From Natrialbaceae archaeon Tc-Br11_E2g14 (lineage in GTDB: Archaea > Halobacteriota > Halobacteria > Halobacteriales > Natrialbaceae): a stretch of DNA of 64,000 nt. The notes beneath the pieces are model-generated. The model searched no databases. It was not told the DNA's origin and worked only from the letters and a program-made list of their open reading frames with translations. The position numbers and the translations under genes were made by a program. This document shows, piece by piece, positions 8,973 to 16,890 of this stretch (its first letter is position 1; each line of letters begins with the position of its first letter). The stretch lies in contig LKND01000001.1 in assembly GCA_001564275.1 (NCBI GenBank), forward strand, positions 1-64,000. The letters are read 5' to 3'.

Positions 8973-9054
8973 GGTGAGGTGGCGGAGCGGCCCAACGCGC
9001 CTGCCTTGAAAGCAGGTGGCGCAAGCCTCATGGGTTCAAATCCCATCCTCACCG
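8973..9054 (+). tRNA. tRNA-Ser, anticodon TGA
   Basis: The acceptor stem GGTGAGG pairs with CCTCACC before the discriminator G at 9054. The D arm is GCG/CGC. The anticodon stem CCTGC/GCAGG encloses the loop CTTGAAA, giving anticodon TGA. A long class II variable arm (GGCGCAAGCC) and the T arm ATGGG-TTCAAAT-CCCAT follow. CCA is not encoded. The 3' part from 9033 is repeated 107 bases downstream. Confidence 0.95.
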
Positions 9055-9192
9055 TTTTCGTCGCGAGCACGGACGCGAGCGACGGAGACGACGGTGGGTT
9101 TGAATCAGACTGCGGTTCCGGAGAGAGGTTCGCAGGCGTGGTTCAAATCCCATCCTCACCGTTTTCGTCGCGAGTACGGACGCCAGCGACGG
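9033..9192. repeat. Direct duplication of the tRNA-Ser 3' end (att-like)
   Basis: A 53-bp segment at 9033-9085, covering the tRNA T arm, acceptor end and 31 downstream bases, recurs at 9140-9192 with two mismatches. The second copy lacks the tRNA 5' part and is not a tRNA. Duplicated tRNA 3' ends are the usual trace of integrase-mediated insertion, though only 54 bases lie between the copies here. Confidence 0.7.
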
Positions 9193-9274
9193 TTCTGTCA
9201 ATGCAATACCGGAGAACTGCGACTATGGTTTTCAACACGCCATTACACACCTGAACACCCGATATGTCCCCGAT

Positions 9275-9396
9275 CTATAGTGACAAGTGAATCGATTTGC
9301 CCACCCTCACAGCGAGTCGGTTCAGAACCGGTGACAAACCAGTTCTGGGCCCTGGTATCGTGAGTGTGTGTGCAATGACGTTCAGTGGCTACCATA
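9275..9396. repeat. Family A palindromic repeat, full-length copy
   Basis: It runs from CTATAGTGACAAGTGAATCG to GTTCAGTGGCTACCATA. It has the CACCCTCAC / GTGAGTGTGTG arms and the central AACCGGTGACAAACCAGTT palindrome. Confidence 0.8.
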
Positions 9397-9595
9397 TCTG
9401 GCCACAAAGGAAGGACAAAACAGTTCTGAAACCCGGCGTTGTATGGATCACTGTCATCGATGTGGCGGCGAATAATACGTGGCTGGTGGTACGCGGGGCA
9501 CGGTACCCAAAACCGGCATCCGGATCCAGGACAGAGACAAAATGGACGCCACCCTGCCAAGGCCGGTCCACGGGGCGTTCGCTCGGTCACAATTC

Positions 9596-9677
9596 GTACG
9601 GTCCGCTGTAATGTGTTGGCGAAGGTTGCCGACGCGGGTCGGGCAATCACCGTGGGTTGATGGGAGTAAACCGTCTC
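9596..9677. repeat. Family B palindromic repeat, degraded copy
   Basis: TACGGTCCGCTGTAA on the left and AGTAAACCGTCTCA on the right are inverted ends. Inside, GGCAATCACCG on the right still matches copy 2, while the left inner arm has decayed. Confidence 0.5.
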
Positions 9678-9845
9678 AACTCGACCTGTAGATCCTCTCG
9701 ATATCTTTGTCAGCGACAACCGATGAAAGAGTGACGACCCCGTCGGTCAGCTCATCAACGGGCGCTGTTGACAGTCGGTATCGCTCTTTGGACTGGATGT
9801 CCTGTCCGCCATGTCGAAGTTCGACGGCACGCTGTTTGTGATCCG

Positions 9846-10103
9846 TCACCGTTCATCGTCGGTGTTGACCACCAGGTAGTCTACCCGAGCCTCGGGAACC
9901 TTCGACACGAGTCTATCGACCGACTGGAGCCAATGGAATTCACTCACCGCCGGCATCGACGGCAGGTCGGACTCGTCTTCGGCCTCTATGACGCCGGTGT
10001 AGAGGTCAGTCTTGCAATCATAGTGTGTGCGCCCATGAGTGGCCTCGAGCGTTCGAAGCCGACCACCAAAGACCGACGGACGTCTGACAAATGGCTGACT
10101 GAA
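9846..10103 (-). pseudogene. Possible 5'-truncated gene remnant
   Basis: The minus-strand frame between an in-frame TAG at 10104-10106 and a TGA at 9846-9848 has no usable start codon, yet reads like genuine haloarchaeal protein. It includes LYTGVIEAEDESDLPSMPAV, then SEFHWLQSVDRLVSKVPEAR and VDYLVVNTDDER. The acidic composition and GC-ending codons argue for former coding. The tail faintly resembles the end of a NUDIX-type protein, but the family is not established. Confidence 0.35.
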
Positions 10104-10142
10104 CTATATACGTCCTGGTAACACACATACCGGTCCCCAGTG

Positions 10143-10571
10143 ATGTCCTCGAGCACGAACCGAACAGATAGGCGACGTCGAGATGACGACGACCGGAGTG
10201 GGGTGGACAGCACCGACGAGCGAACCGAGCGCACCGATTGGCAGTGGGTCGAAGTCGACGAGGAATCGCAACCACTGGTACAGCAGGTGGAACAACCATC
10301 GACGGACACCGAAATCGTCGTCATGTACGCCGACGCAGATCGGCAAGCACGAATCGACGACCTCGAGCAGACGGTGGCCGATCTCGAGCGGCGACTTCGA
10401 GACAGAAAGGCGAGGATCGAGGCCCAAGATCGAGCGCGCCAGATGGTCATCGAGCGCTACGAATCGATTCTGGCAGATCGCAATCGGTGGGCAGAGGAAG
10501 ACCGCGACCGACTCACGGACGACAGTGGGTTCTTTGGGCGACTGGCCGATCGACTCTTCCCCCGACCGTAG
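10143..10571 (+). CDS. Hypothetical acidic coiled-coil protein, 142 aa
   Basis: The first 50 residues are polar and low in hydrophobics (SSSTNRTDRRRRDDDDRSG). From about residue 60 a strongly helical segment follows, with DADRQARIDDLEQTVADLER and RRLRDRKARIEAQDRARQMV, then IERYESILADRNRWAEEDRD, which has heptad character and predicts a coiled coil. The end is DDSGFFGRLADRLFPRP. I do not recognise a family. The ATG at 10143 is preceded three bases earlier by an in-frame GTG. ACTATATA near 10103 is a likely TATA box. The gene sits right after the repeat-rich region. Confidence 0.6.
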   Translation: MSSSTNRTDRRRRDDDDRSGVDSTDERTERTDWQWVEVDEESQPLVQQVEQPSTDTEIVVMYADADRQARIDDLEQTVADLERRLRDRKARIEAQDRARQMVIERYESILADRNRWAEEDRDRLTDDSGFFGRLADRLFPRP

Positions 10572-10722
10572 TCGATGACCGTCGTTCCATCCCGGTCGCG
10601 ATAGGACGGGGGAACCCCGAGGTTTCGACCCGGTGGACGCGACTGATAGACGACCCGTTCACCTGGCGCTCTCACGCCGACGAACGGGCGGTTTTTTCTC
10701 GCGAGGACCCCTCTCTCCGACC

Positions 10723-11511
10723 ATGGAAGCCACACCACACGTGCGAGTGAACCGGTCGGGCGGGGTCGCCCGCGTCCTCATGGAACGGCCCGACCGACAC
10801 AATGCCATGGACGAACGAATGGCTCGCGGGCTTGCGGACCGACTCAAGGAACTGGCTGCGGACGACACCGTCCGGTGTTTGGTACTGAGGGGCGTCGGAG
10901 GCGTGTTCAACACGGGTGCGGACCTTTCGACGTTCGAGGGTGACGGGAGCGACGCCGAGCGCCTCGATGCCATCGCGACGCCATTGCACGAGGCAGTGTC
11001 GACACTGGTGCATGCACCGAAGCCGGTCGTCACCGGCGTCAACGGCGTCGTTGCCGGCGGTGGGCTGGGCCTCGCACTTGCTGGCGATGTTGTGCTCGCT
11101 GCCGAGGATGCCCGATTCGAGTACGCCTACCCGAAAATCGGACTCTCCGGGGACGGCGGGGCAACCTGGCTGTTACCCCGACTCGTCGGCCGGCGAACCG
11201 CCCAGGAATTGGTGTTCCTCGATCGGGCCATCGATGCCGACAAAGCAGTCCAAATGGGGCTCGCGACGGAGACCGTTCCAGTCGACGACTTCGACGAGCG
11301 ACTCGAGACGCTCACGTCGACGCTCGGATCCGGGCCGACGAAGGCCTACGCGGTGGCAAAGGACCTCCTCGGGTTGGCCTCGACGAACGCCCTCGACGAA
11401 CACCTCGATCTCGAAAAGGAGCGGATCACCGGGCTGGCACACACGGAGGATTACGCGGCCGGACTGCAGGGGTTCCTCGAGAAGGAACCACCGAACTTCG
11501 AAGGTACATAG
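10723..11511 (+). CDS. Enoyl-CoA hydratase/isomerase (crotonase) family protein
   Basis: The 262-residue protein has the two crotonase oxyanion-hole segments. The first is GVFNTGADLSTF, after MERPDRHNAMDERM. The second is GVVAGGGLGLALAGDVVLAA, followed by RFEYAYPKIGLSGDGGATWL. Family members hydrate or isomerise acyl-CoA thioesters in fatty acid and amino acid breakdown. The position of the second catalytic Glu in classical hydratases reads SGDGG here, so an isomerase or other crotonase activity is possible. The ATG at 10723 gives the normal start MEATPHVRVNRSGG. It is followed 46 bases later by a mobA-like gene, probably unrelated. Confidence 0.88.
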   Translation: MEATPHVRVNRSGGVARVLMERPDRHNAMDERMARGLADRLKELAADDTVRCLVLRGVGGVFNTGADLSTFEGDGSDAERLDAIATPLHEAVSTLVHAPKPVVTGVNGVVAGGGLGLALAGDVVLAAEDARFEYAYPKIGLSGDGGATWLLPRLVGRRTAQELVFLDRAIDADKAVQMGLATETVPVDDFDERLETLTSTLGSGPTKAYAVAKDLLGLASTNALDEHLDLEKERITGLAHTEDYAAGLQGFLEKEPPNFEGT

Positions 11512-11557
11512 GGGCCGTGGCCCCACATGTTAAGCCGATCCTCGCAAACACTCGAGT

Positions 11558-12226
11558 ATGGACGACGACGATGGGGGCGACGACGGAGTTTCGCTGTCGG
11601 GAGTGGTCCTCGCCGGAGGCTACTCGACTCGCTTCGGGGATCGCGAGAAGGCCATCGCCGACCTGGCGGGACGGCCGATGATTGGTCACGTGGTCGACCG
11701 AATTGAGCCGGTCGTCGAGGACATCGTAATCAACTGCCGGGCAGACCAACGAGCAGTCCTCGAGGATGCGCTGGTTGAATCGTCGGTCGATTCGGATGCG
11801 CTGACGTACGCCGTCGACCCGATCCCAGACCAGGGACCTCTCGCGGGTATCAAGACTGGGCTCGAGGCGACGGAACAGCCCTACGGGGCAGTCGTCGCGT
11901 GTGATATGCCGTTCTGTTCGCCGGCCATATTCTCCGAACTGGCCACTCGCGCTGTCAACCGCGATGGCGCAGTACTTCGGCTGTCGGATGGGTGGTACCA
12001 GACCACGCACGCCGTCTATCGGTCGGCCGCCATGGCGAAGGCCTGTGCAGCCGTCCTTGGGGATGGCGGTGGTCGAATCCTTCGCGCAATCGAGGCGATC
12101 GATTGCGTCGTCCTCGAGGAGTCAGACCTGACCGGTATCTCCCCGTCGACGCTTTCCTGGGCGTTCGAAAGTGTGGATACGCCGGCTGGACTCCGGGCGG
12201 CGGAGCAACATCTCGAGGACGAGTGA
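11558..12226 (+). CDS. mobA: Molybdenum cofactor guanylyltransferase-like protein (MobA family)
   Basis: The 222-residue protein has the nucleotidyltransferase signature LSGVVLAGGYSTRFGDREKA, where LAGG-x5-RFG-x-x-K binds the NTP, and VVACDMPFCSPAIFSEL, where the Asp binds metal. MobA adds GMP to molybdopterin, giving the guanine dinucleotide form used by DMSO/formate-type oxidoreductases. The length fits. The N-terminal MDDDDGGDDGVS extension is typical haloarchaeal acidity. No other Mo-cofactor gene is nearby. A related NTP transferase with another acceptor cannot be ruled out. Confidence 0.8.
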   Translation: MDDDDGGDDGVSLSGVVLAGGYSTRFGDREKAIADLAGRPMIGHVVDRIEPVVEDIVINCRADQRAVLEDALVESSVDSDALTYAVDPIPDQGPLAGIKTGLEATEQPYGAVVACDMPFCSPAIFSELATRAVNRDGAVLRLSDGWYQTTHAVYRSAAMAKACAAVLGDGGGRILRAIEAIDCVVLEESDLTGISPSTLSWAFESVDTPAGLRAAEQHLEDE

Positions 12227-12360
12227 CAGCCTGCGTTGCCGGTCTCGGGTTGGTCGCCGACAGGCCGTCGAACGTGCAATTGCAGTCGCTGTCGGGTGCT
12301 CTGCCAGCACCGGGCCCGACGGCAGGAATCGGCTTCCGAGACGCATAGGACGGGTGTCAC

Positions 12361-13029
12361 TCAGTCGTCTTCGAGCGGTTCGTACGATCCCAACTCGCGA
12401 TCATCGGGGTGATCGTTCTCGAGTTCCGCCTCGATCTTGTCGGTGAGCAAGTCGACCGCCATCCGGTTTACTCCCTCGGGAATGATCACGTCTGCCTCCT
12501 TCTTTGTGGGGTCGACGAATCGTTCATGCATCGGCTTTACCGTCTCGAGGTACTGGTTGATGACGCCCTCTAAGTCACGTCCCCGTTCGATGACGTCCCT
12601 GTCGATCCGACGGAGGATCCGCACGTCGGCGTCCGTCATCACGTAAACGCGCAGATCCAGCATGTCGAGAATGGCATCGTCGTAGAGCGCCAGGATCCCT
12701 TCCACGACGATGACATCAGTGGGTTCGACACGAACGGTGTCGTCTTTCCGATTGTGAATCTCGAAATCGTACTGAGGCATTTCGATGGCTTGCCCCATCG
12801 AGAGTGCGTTGAGGTGGTCACGCAGCAGCTCCCACTCGAACGCCGAGGGATGGTCGTAGTTGATTTCGGCTCGCTCGTCGTACTTGAGGTGAGAGAGGTC
12901 CTCGTAATAGTTGTCGAGTGGTATTCTGGTGACGGCTTCCCCGATGGTGTCAGCGACAGCCCGGGAGACGGTCGTCTTGCCAGCACCGGTCCCGCCAGCG
13001 ATGCCGACGACGAACGACGGAATACTCAT
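12361..13029 (-). CDS. udk: Uridine kinase
   Basis: The 222-residue protein starts MSIPSFVVGIAGGTGAGKTT with a P-loop at residues 11-19. The uridine-kinase signature DNYYEDLSHLKYDERAEINY follows, then DHPSAFEWELL. The lid/LID-Arg region reads RRIDRDVIERGRD. It phosphorylates uridine and cytidine with NTP in pyrimidine salvage. The phosphoribulokinase subfamily is less likely given the DxYY-DHP motif. The C-terminal tail ENDHPDDRELGSYEPLEDD is acidic. The start at 13029 was chosen because the P-loop family N-terminus begins there. It diverges from the aldo/keto reductase gene at 13165. Confidence 0.92.
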   Translation of the reverse strand: MSIPSFVVGIAGGTGAGKTTVSRAVADTIGEAVTRIPLDNYYEDLSHLKYDERAEINYDHPSAFEWELLRDHLNALSMGQAIEMPQYDFEIHNRKDDTVRVEPTDVIVVEGILALYDDAILDMLDLRVYVMTDADVRILRRIDRDVIERGRDLEGVINQYLETVKPMHERFVDPTKKEADVIIPEGVNRMAVDLLTDKIEAELENDHPDDRELGSYEPLEDD

Positions 13030-13164
13030 TGATCGGTCGAGACTGCGAACAGTCTTGAAAGCCCTGATTTTTTGTCTGGCGGTGGCCGCCCAGTTCCGCG
13101 ATGATGGCCCTGTACTATCCAGGCCGACCACCGACTACTTGAGGAAGCGAATCAAGGGTGGGGT

Positions 13165-13935
13165 ATGTCTCTCGAGCTTCCACCCGTCGGACTCGGCACC
13201 ATGGGTGTCGAGGACCCAGCCGTCATCGCGAACGCCATCGACCTCGGGTATCGTCATCTCGACACCGCCCAGATATATCGAAACGAGGCCGTCGTCGGCG
13301 AGGGAATCGCCCGAAGTGCGGTCGAGAGGGACGATCTCGTCGTGGCCACCAAGGTCTGGGCCGACAGCCTCGAACCAGCTGCCGTCCACGAGTCGACCCG
13401 CGAGAGCCTCGAGCGGCTCGGCCTTGATCGGGTCGACCTCCTGTACGTCCATCGCCCTATCGAGACGTACGATCCGCCCCGGACCCTCTCGGCGCTTGAG
13501 GAACTCCGCGAGGCGGGGCTGATCGATCACATCGGCCTCAGCAACTTCACCCCGGCGGCGATCGACACGGCTCACGAGTGCCTCGAGTCGCCGATCGCTG
13601 CACACCAGGTGGAGTTTCACCCGCTCTATCACGAGAGCGACGTGCTCGACCAGGCACGCGCACACGGGTTCCCACTGGTTGCCTATTCACCGCTCGTTGC
13701 GGGTCGTGCCGAAGAGCTACCGCCCGTCACCGAAATCGCGGCCGCTCGAGGCGTCCATCCAGCCGTCATCTCGCTTGCCTGGGTACTCTCTCACGAGGGT
13801 GTCGTTGCGATTCCAAAAGCGAGTTCTTCCGCGCATCTCGAGGCCAATCTGGCCGCGGCCGATATCACGTTGGATGACAGCGAGCGCCAACGGATTAGCT
13901 CCCTCGATACCACTGAGGAACTGTTCCCGGAGTAG
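13165..13935 (+). CDS. Aldo/keto reductase
   Basis: This 256-residue TIM-barrel oxidoreductase has the complete catalytic tetrad. Asp and Tyr lie in HLDTAQIYRNEAVVGEGI, Lys in VVATKVW, and His in LLYVHRPIETYD. The NADPH-binding end includes VVAIPKASSSAHLEANLAA. It probably reduces small aldehydes or sugars. The 2,5-diketo-gluconate reductase-like subgroup is the closest by motif (GYRHLDTAQIYRNE). A second, longer aldo/keto reductase of a different subgroup lies at 19015. The next gene downstream, dsrE2, is convergent. Confidence 0.9.
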   Translation: MSLELPPVGLGTMGVEDPAVIANAIDLGYRHLDTAQIYRNEAVVGEGIARSAVERDDLVVATKVWADSLEPAAVHESTRESLERLGLDRVDLLYVHRPIETYDPPRTLSALEELREAGLIDHIGLSNFTPAAIDTAHECLESPIAAHQVEFHPLYHESDVLDQARAHGFPLVAYSPLVAGRAEELPPVTEIAAARGVHPAVISLAWVLSHEGVVAIPKASSSAHLEANLAAADITLDDSERQRISSLDTTEELFPE

Positions 13936-14039
13936 GTGCTCTACGGGTGACACCATTCGCGTCGGCGACAAGTTCGGTGACAGGGGAACCCCCTCTATTT
14001 CGGGAAAGAGACCTCGGTCCTGCTATCCGTCTCCTGATC

Positions 14040-14624
14040 TCAGATCAGCAGCTGCACGTCGGACTCGGCCATGTGCTGCAGGGCCGTCGCCGCGCCGACG
14101 CCGGTGGTGACACCCTCGTAGAACGCGTCGTCCTCGTAGTCCATGAGTTCGATCGTCATCTGACACGCCTGTAGATCGACACCCAAGTCCAGAGAGAGGT
14201 CGATGAGTTCCTCGATCGTGGCCGTTCCGTTCTCGTCGATCCGCTTTTGCATCATTCTCGTCGCCATGGCGTCCATCCCTGGCACTGCAGCGAGGGCGTT
14301 AGGCACCGGCATGTTCGGATTGCCCACGGCACTCAGTTTGAGATTCTTCGATTTTTCCTCGTGAAGAATATCGAGCCCCCAGAACGTGTGGAACACGACG
14401 ACCTCCCAGTCGAAGGCGGCGGCGGTGCTCGCTAGGATCAAGGGCGGATAGGCCATGTCGAAACTGCCCTTGGTCGAGATGATCGTCATCTTCTGGTCGT
14501 CGTCTTCCGTCCCAACATCAGCGATCGATTCCTCGAGTTCGTCGACTCGCTCGCGCAGTGCCCGCAACTCCGCAGCGTCGAACTCACCGTCGTCGATCGC
14601 TGTGGATGGGTTGTCCGTGCTCAT
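14040..14624 (-). CDS. DsrE2-like sulfur-carrier family protein (DsrE/DsrF/DrsH)
   Basis: The 194-residue protein has an acidic coiled-coil N-terminus (RALRERVDELEESIADVG). A DsrE fold follows: MTIISTKGSFDMAYPPLILA, then AAFDWEVVVFHTFWGLDILH, and a late Cys in GVDLQACQMTIELMDYED that is the candidate persulfide-carrying residue. DsrE2 proteins pass sulfane sulfur between TusA, rhodaneses and membrane partners in sulfur oxidation and sulfur-relay pathways. It starts one base after the tusA-like stop, so the two are certainly an operon. The divergent rhodanese-MBL and YeeE/YedE genes complete a sulfur-trafficking module. Confidence 0.88.
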   Translation of the reverse strand: MSTDNPSTAIDDGEFDAAELRALRERVDELEESIADVGTEDDDQKMTIISTKGSFDMAYPPLILASTAAAFDWEVVVFHTFWGLDILHEEKSKNLKLSAVGNPNMPVPNALAAVPGMDAMATRMMQKRIDENGTATIEELIDLSLDLGVDLQACQMTIELMDYEDDAFYEGVTTGVGAATALQHMAESDVQLLI

Positions 14625-14625
14625 G

Positions 14626-14871
14626 TTACGCGGTCTTCTCGACGTAGTGGACGTATAGGTCACCCTCCTCGACCTGCTCGAGGAGGTCGACGCCTTCCGT
14701 TCCCGCCGCCCAGCCTTCGATGTCGCTCATACTGCCCGAATCCGTCGCGAGGACCTCGAGGACGTCCCCAACGGCGAGGTCGTCGATCGCCTGCTTGGTC
14801 TTGACGACGGGCATTGGGCAGGACTGTCCTTTCACGTCGAGCGTCTCTGTAGTGTCGTATTCCGTGCTCAT
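14626..14871 (-). CDS. TusA-like sulfurtransferase
   Basis: The 81-residue protein carries the TusA signature LDVKGQSCPMPVVKTKQAID. Cys in the CPxP motif is the sulfur carrier. The C-terminal half (SGSMSDIEGWAAGTEGVDLL) is the normal two-layer sandwich. TusA proteins accept persulfide sulfur and deliver it to partners such as DsrE or YeeE-type transporters. It is the first gene of a two-gene operon with dsrE2. The promoter region carries a 23-bp inverted repeat at 14888-14910, which overlaps the likely TATA element. Confidence 0.92.
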   Translation of the reverse strand: MSTEYDTTETLDVKGQSCPMPVVKTKQAIDDLAVGDVLEVLATDSGSMSDIEGWAAGTEGVDLLEQVEEGDLYVHYVEKTA

Positions 14872-14887
14872 GTATTGTACGTGCCCT

Positions 14888-14910
14888 ATATTGGACGTAG
14901 TACACAATAT
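14888..14910. promoter_or_regulatory. Inverted repeat ATATTG-N11-CAATAT, candidate operator of the tusA operon
   Basis: The perfect 6-bp inverted repeat with an 11-base spacer lies 17-39 bases before the tusA-like start. The same sequence with identical spacing occurs at 36446-36468, before the usp gene next to the sulfite exporter locus. Confidence 0.65.
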
Positions 14911-15117
14911 TAATTCTGTCCGTATAAACGTATCGATTATTGTATTCCTGGCACAGACCCAGGGAGATGATATCACTGTGGAACCGTAGGATCGGTGGTC
15001 TATCGTACATGCTCTGAGCAGATGAAGGCTGTTTTGGCGGAGTGGTTGTATTGTGGGTATTGGGAAATACTAGCCGAACCCTTAAGTGCACGCAGACTGT
15101 ATGAGTTCGTGTACAAC

Positions 15118-16311
15118 ATGGACACGATGGACTTTCCGACGCCGGACGTTGCGGTCGATTCGGTGACGCCCCAGTCGCTCAAGGCACGCATCGACGCCGG
15201 GGAAGACGTCACACTTCTGGACACGCGAATGGAGTCTGAATACGACGTGTGGCAAATCACTGGCGATACCGTCGACTCGATAAACGTCCCCTACTTCGAA
15301 TTCCTCGACGACGAGATCGACGAGGATGTACTCGATCGACTCCCGGACGGTCGCGACTTCACCGTCCTCTGTGCCAAAGGCGGAGCGAGCGAATACGTCG
15401 CCGGCAGACTGACCGAACGCGGCTACGACGTCGATCACCTCGAGGAGGGCATGAACGGCTGGGCACGTATCTACGAGGCCGTCGAAGTCGAGCGATATGA
15501 CGGGGCGGGCACCCTCCTGCAGTACCAGCGCCCATCCAGTGGCTGTCTCGGCTACTTCGTGCACCACGATGGCGAGGCGGCCGTGATCGACCCACTTCGG
15601 GCGTTCGCAGACCGGTATCTCGAGGATGCCGAGGACCTCGGTGTCGATCTGACCTACGCGATCGACACGCACATTCACGCCGATCACATTTCGGGCGTTC
15701 GAACGCTCGATCAGCGAGGCGTCGATGGCGTTATTCCCGAGGCCGCGGTCGACCGGGGGGTCACGTACGCTGACGAGATGACGCTGGCCGCCGACGGGGA
15801 CGAGTTCCAGGTCGGGGACGTGACCATCGAAACCGTCGCTACCCCAGGCCACACCTCCGGCATGACTTCCTATCTGATCGACGAATCGTTGCTGGCGACG
15901 GGTGACGGCCTTTTCATCGAGAGCGTGGCCCGGCCGGACCTCGAGGAGGGAGACGACGGTGCCCCCGAGGCCGCGTCCCAACTGTACGATTCGCTCCAGG
16001 ATCGCGTCCTGTCGCTACCCGATGCAACCCTCATCGGCGGTGCCCACTACAGCGAGGCAGCCGAGCCAGCGGCAGACGGCACCTATACGGCAACAATCGG
16101 CGAACTCGAGGCGAGGATGGATGCGTTGTCGATGGAAAAAGACAGTTTCGTCGAGTTGATTCTCTCGGACATGCCACCCCGACCGGCCAACTACGAAGAG
16201 ATCATTCCCACGAACCTCGGCCAGCAGGACGTCGACGACGACGAGGCGTTCACCCTCGAGCTGGGGCCGAACAACTGCGCTGCCAGCCAGGGGTCGCTGG
16301 CAGGTGACTGA
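15118..16311 (+). CDS. Rhodanese / MBL-fold (persulfide dioxygenase-like) fusion protein
   Basis: The 397-residue protein has an N-terminal rhodanese domain (about residues 15-115), with VTLLDTRMESEYDVWQITGD and the active-site loop VLCAKGGASEYVAG holding the catalytic Cys. A metallo-beta-lactamase domain follows, with the metal site AIDTHIHADHISGVRTLDQ and later VATPGHTSGMTSYLID and LLATGDGLF. This pairing is typical of glutathione-independent persulfide dioxygenase-like enzymes that oxidise or transfer sulfane sulfur. The C-terminus (about residues 330-397) is an acidic tail. The start at 15118 gives MDTMDFPTPDVAVDSV. It leads a cluster with the two YeeE/YedE genes, 20 bases upstream of the first. 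Confidence 0.9.
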   Translation: MDTMDFPTPDVAVDSVTPQSLKARIDAGEDVTLLDTRMESEYDVWQITGDTVDSINVPYFEFLDDEIDEDVLDRLPDGRDFTVLCAKGGASEYVAGRLTERGYDVDHLEEGMNGWARIYEAVEVERYDGAGTLLQYQRPSSGCLGYFVHHDGEAAVIDPLRAFADRYLEDAEDLGVDLTYAIDTHIHADHISGVRTLDQRGVDGVIPEAAVDRGVTYADEMTLAADGDEFQVGDVTIETVATPGHTSGMTSYLIDESLLATGDGLFIESVARPDLEEGDDGAPEAASQLYDSLQDRVLSLPDATLIGGAHYSEAAEPAADGTYTATIGELEARMDALSMEKDSFVELILSDMPPRPANYEEIIPTNLGQQDVDDDEAFTLELGPNNCAASQGSLAGD

Positions 16312-16331
16312 GGACGGCATCTCCACGATCA

Positions 16332-16889
16332 ATGTTCTCTGCATTCGTTGATCCGTCAGTGTCCGAGGCACTCTTCCCGCGGGGGATCAGCAGGTACGCT
16401 GTGGGTGGGTTACTCGTCGGACTCGGAGCCGCCGTGATCTATCTCGGGACGGGAATCGCAGCGGGGGCCAGCACCTTCCTCGAGTCAACGCTGTCGTACG
16501 TTTCGGACCGCTCACGATTCCAGCGATACCGCAGTTCGAGGGATTGGCGTGTCGTCTTCACCATCGGCATCGTGGCCGGCGCAGGGCTTTATGCACTCAC
16601 TTTCCAGTCTGGGCTCGTCTCGAGTTCACTATACGAACCAGGAACGACCGGCGAACTCCGAGACGTCGGTGGCGTTACGATCTGGCTGACCGACGTGCAG
16701 CCGTGGCGACTGTTGGTCGGCGGTGTGCTGGTCGGGATCGGAACCCGTATCGGCAAGGGGTGTACATCGGGTCACGGCGTCTGCGGCGTCGGATCAGCGT
16801 CGAAGACGTCGATCATCGGCGTGGCGACGTTCCTCGTTGTCGCCATTGGCACTGCCCAATTGGTAATGGCACTCGGGGTGAGTCCGTAG
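16332..16889 (+). CDS. YeeE/YedE family membrane protein, first half-transporter
   Basis: The 185-residue protein has about five hydrophobic helices and the family signature GIGTRIGKGCTSGHGVCGVG, with Cys residues that in YeeE-type thiosulfate transporters relay sulfur across the membrane. Bacterial YeeE is one protein of about 350 residues. Here two half-length genes occur in tandem, one base apart, as is common in proteobacterial and archaeal versions. The likely role is uptake of thiosulfate or another sulfur species, handing it to the TusA encoded on the opposite strand. That partner link is inference from family knowledge and gene order. Confidence 0.88.
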   Translation: MFSAFVDPSVSEALFPRGISRYAVGGLLVGLGAAVIYLGTGIAAGASTFLESTLSYVSDRSRFQRYRSSRDWRVVFTIGIVAGAGLYALTFQSGLVSSSLYEPGTTGELRDVGGVTIWLTDVQPWRLLVGGVLVGIGTRIGKGCTSGHGVCGVGSASKTSIIGVATFLVVAIGTAQLVMALGVSP

Positions 16890-16890
16890 C

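Larger units (their letters stand above)
9055..9845. other. Gene-poor region behind tRNA-Ser
   Basis: It holds the tRNA-end duplication, a full family A repeat (9275-9396) and a degraded family B repeat (9596-9677). No open frame with the acidic composition of real haloarchaeal genes was found. It looks like a site of repeated insertion and decay. Confidence 0.55.

Noticed and set aside
9140..9192. Second tRNA-Ser
   Set aside because: Only the T arm and acceptor 3' strand are present; the 5' acceptor strand, D arm and anticodon arm are missing.
9243..9719. 158-codon minus-strand frame across the repeats
   Set aside because: It reads straight through a family A and part of a family B element, and the translation lacks haloarchaeal acidic composition.
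14888..14910. Reading the ATATTG repeat as only a TATA box
   Set aside because: A TATA box does not explain a perfect 6-bp inverted repeat with the same 11-base spacing at two distant promoters.
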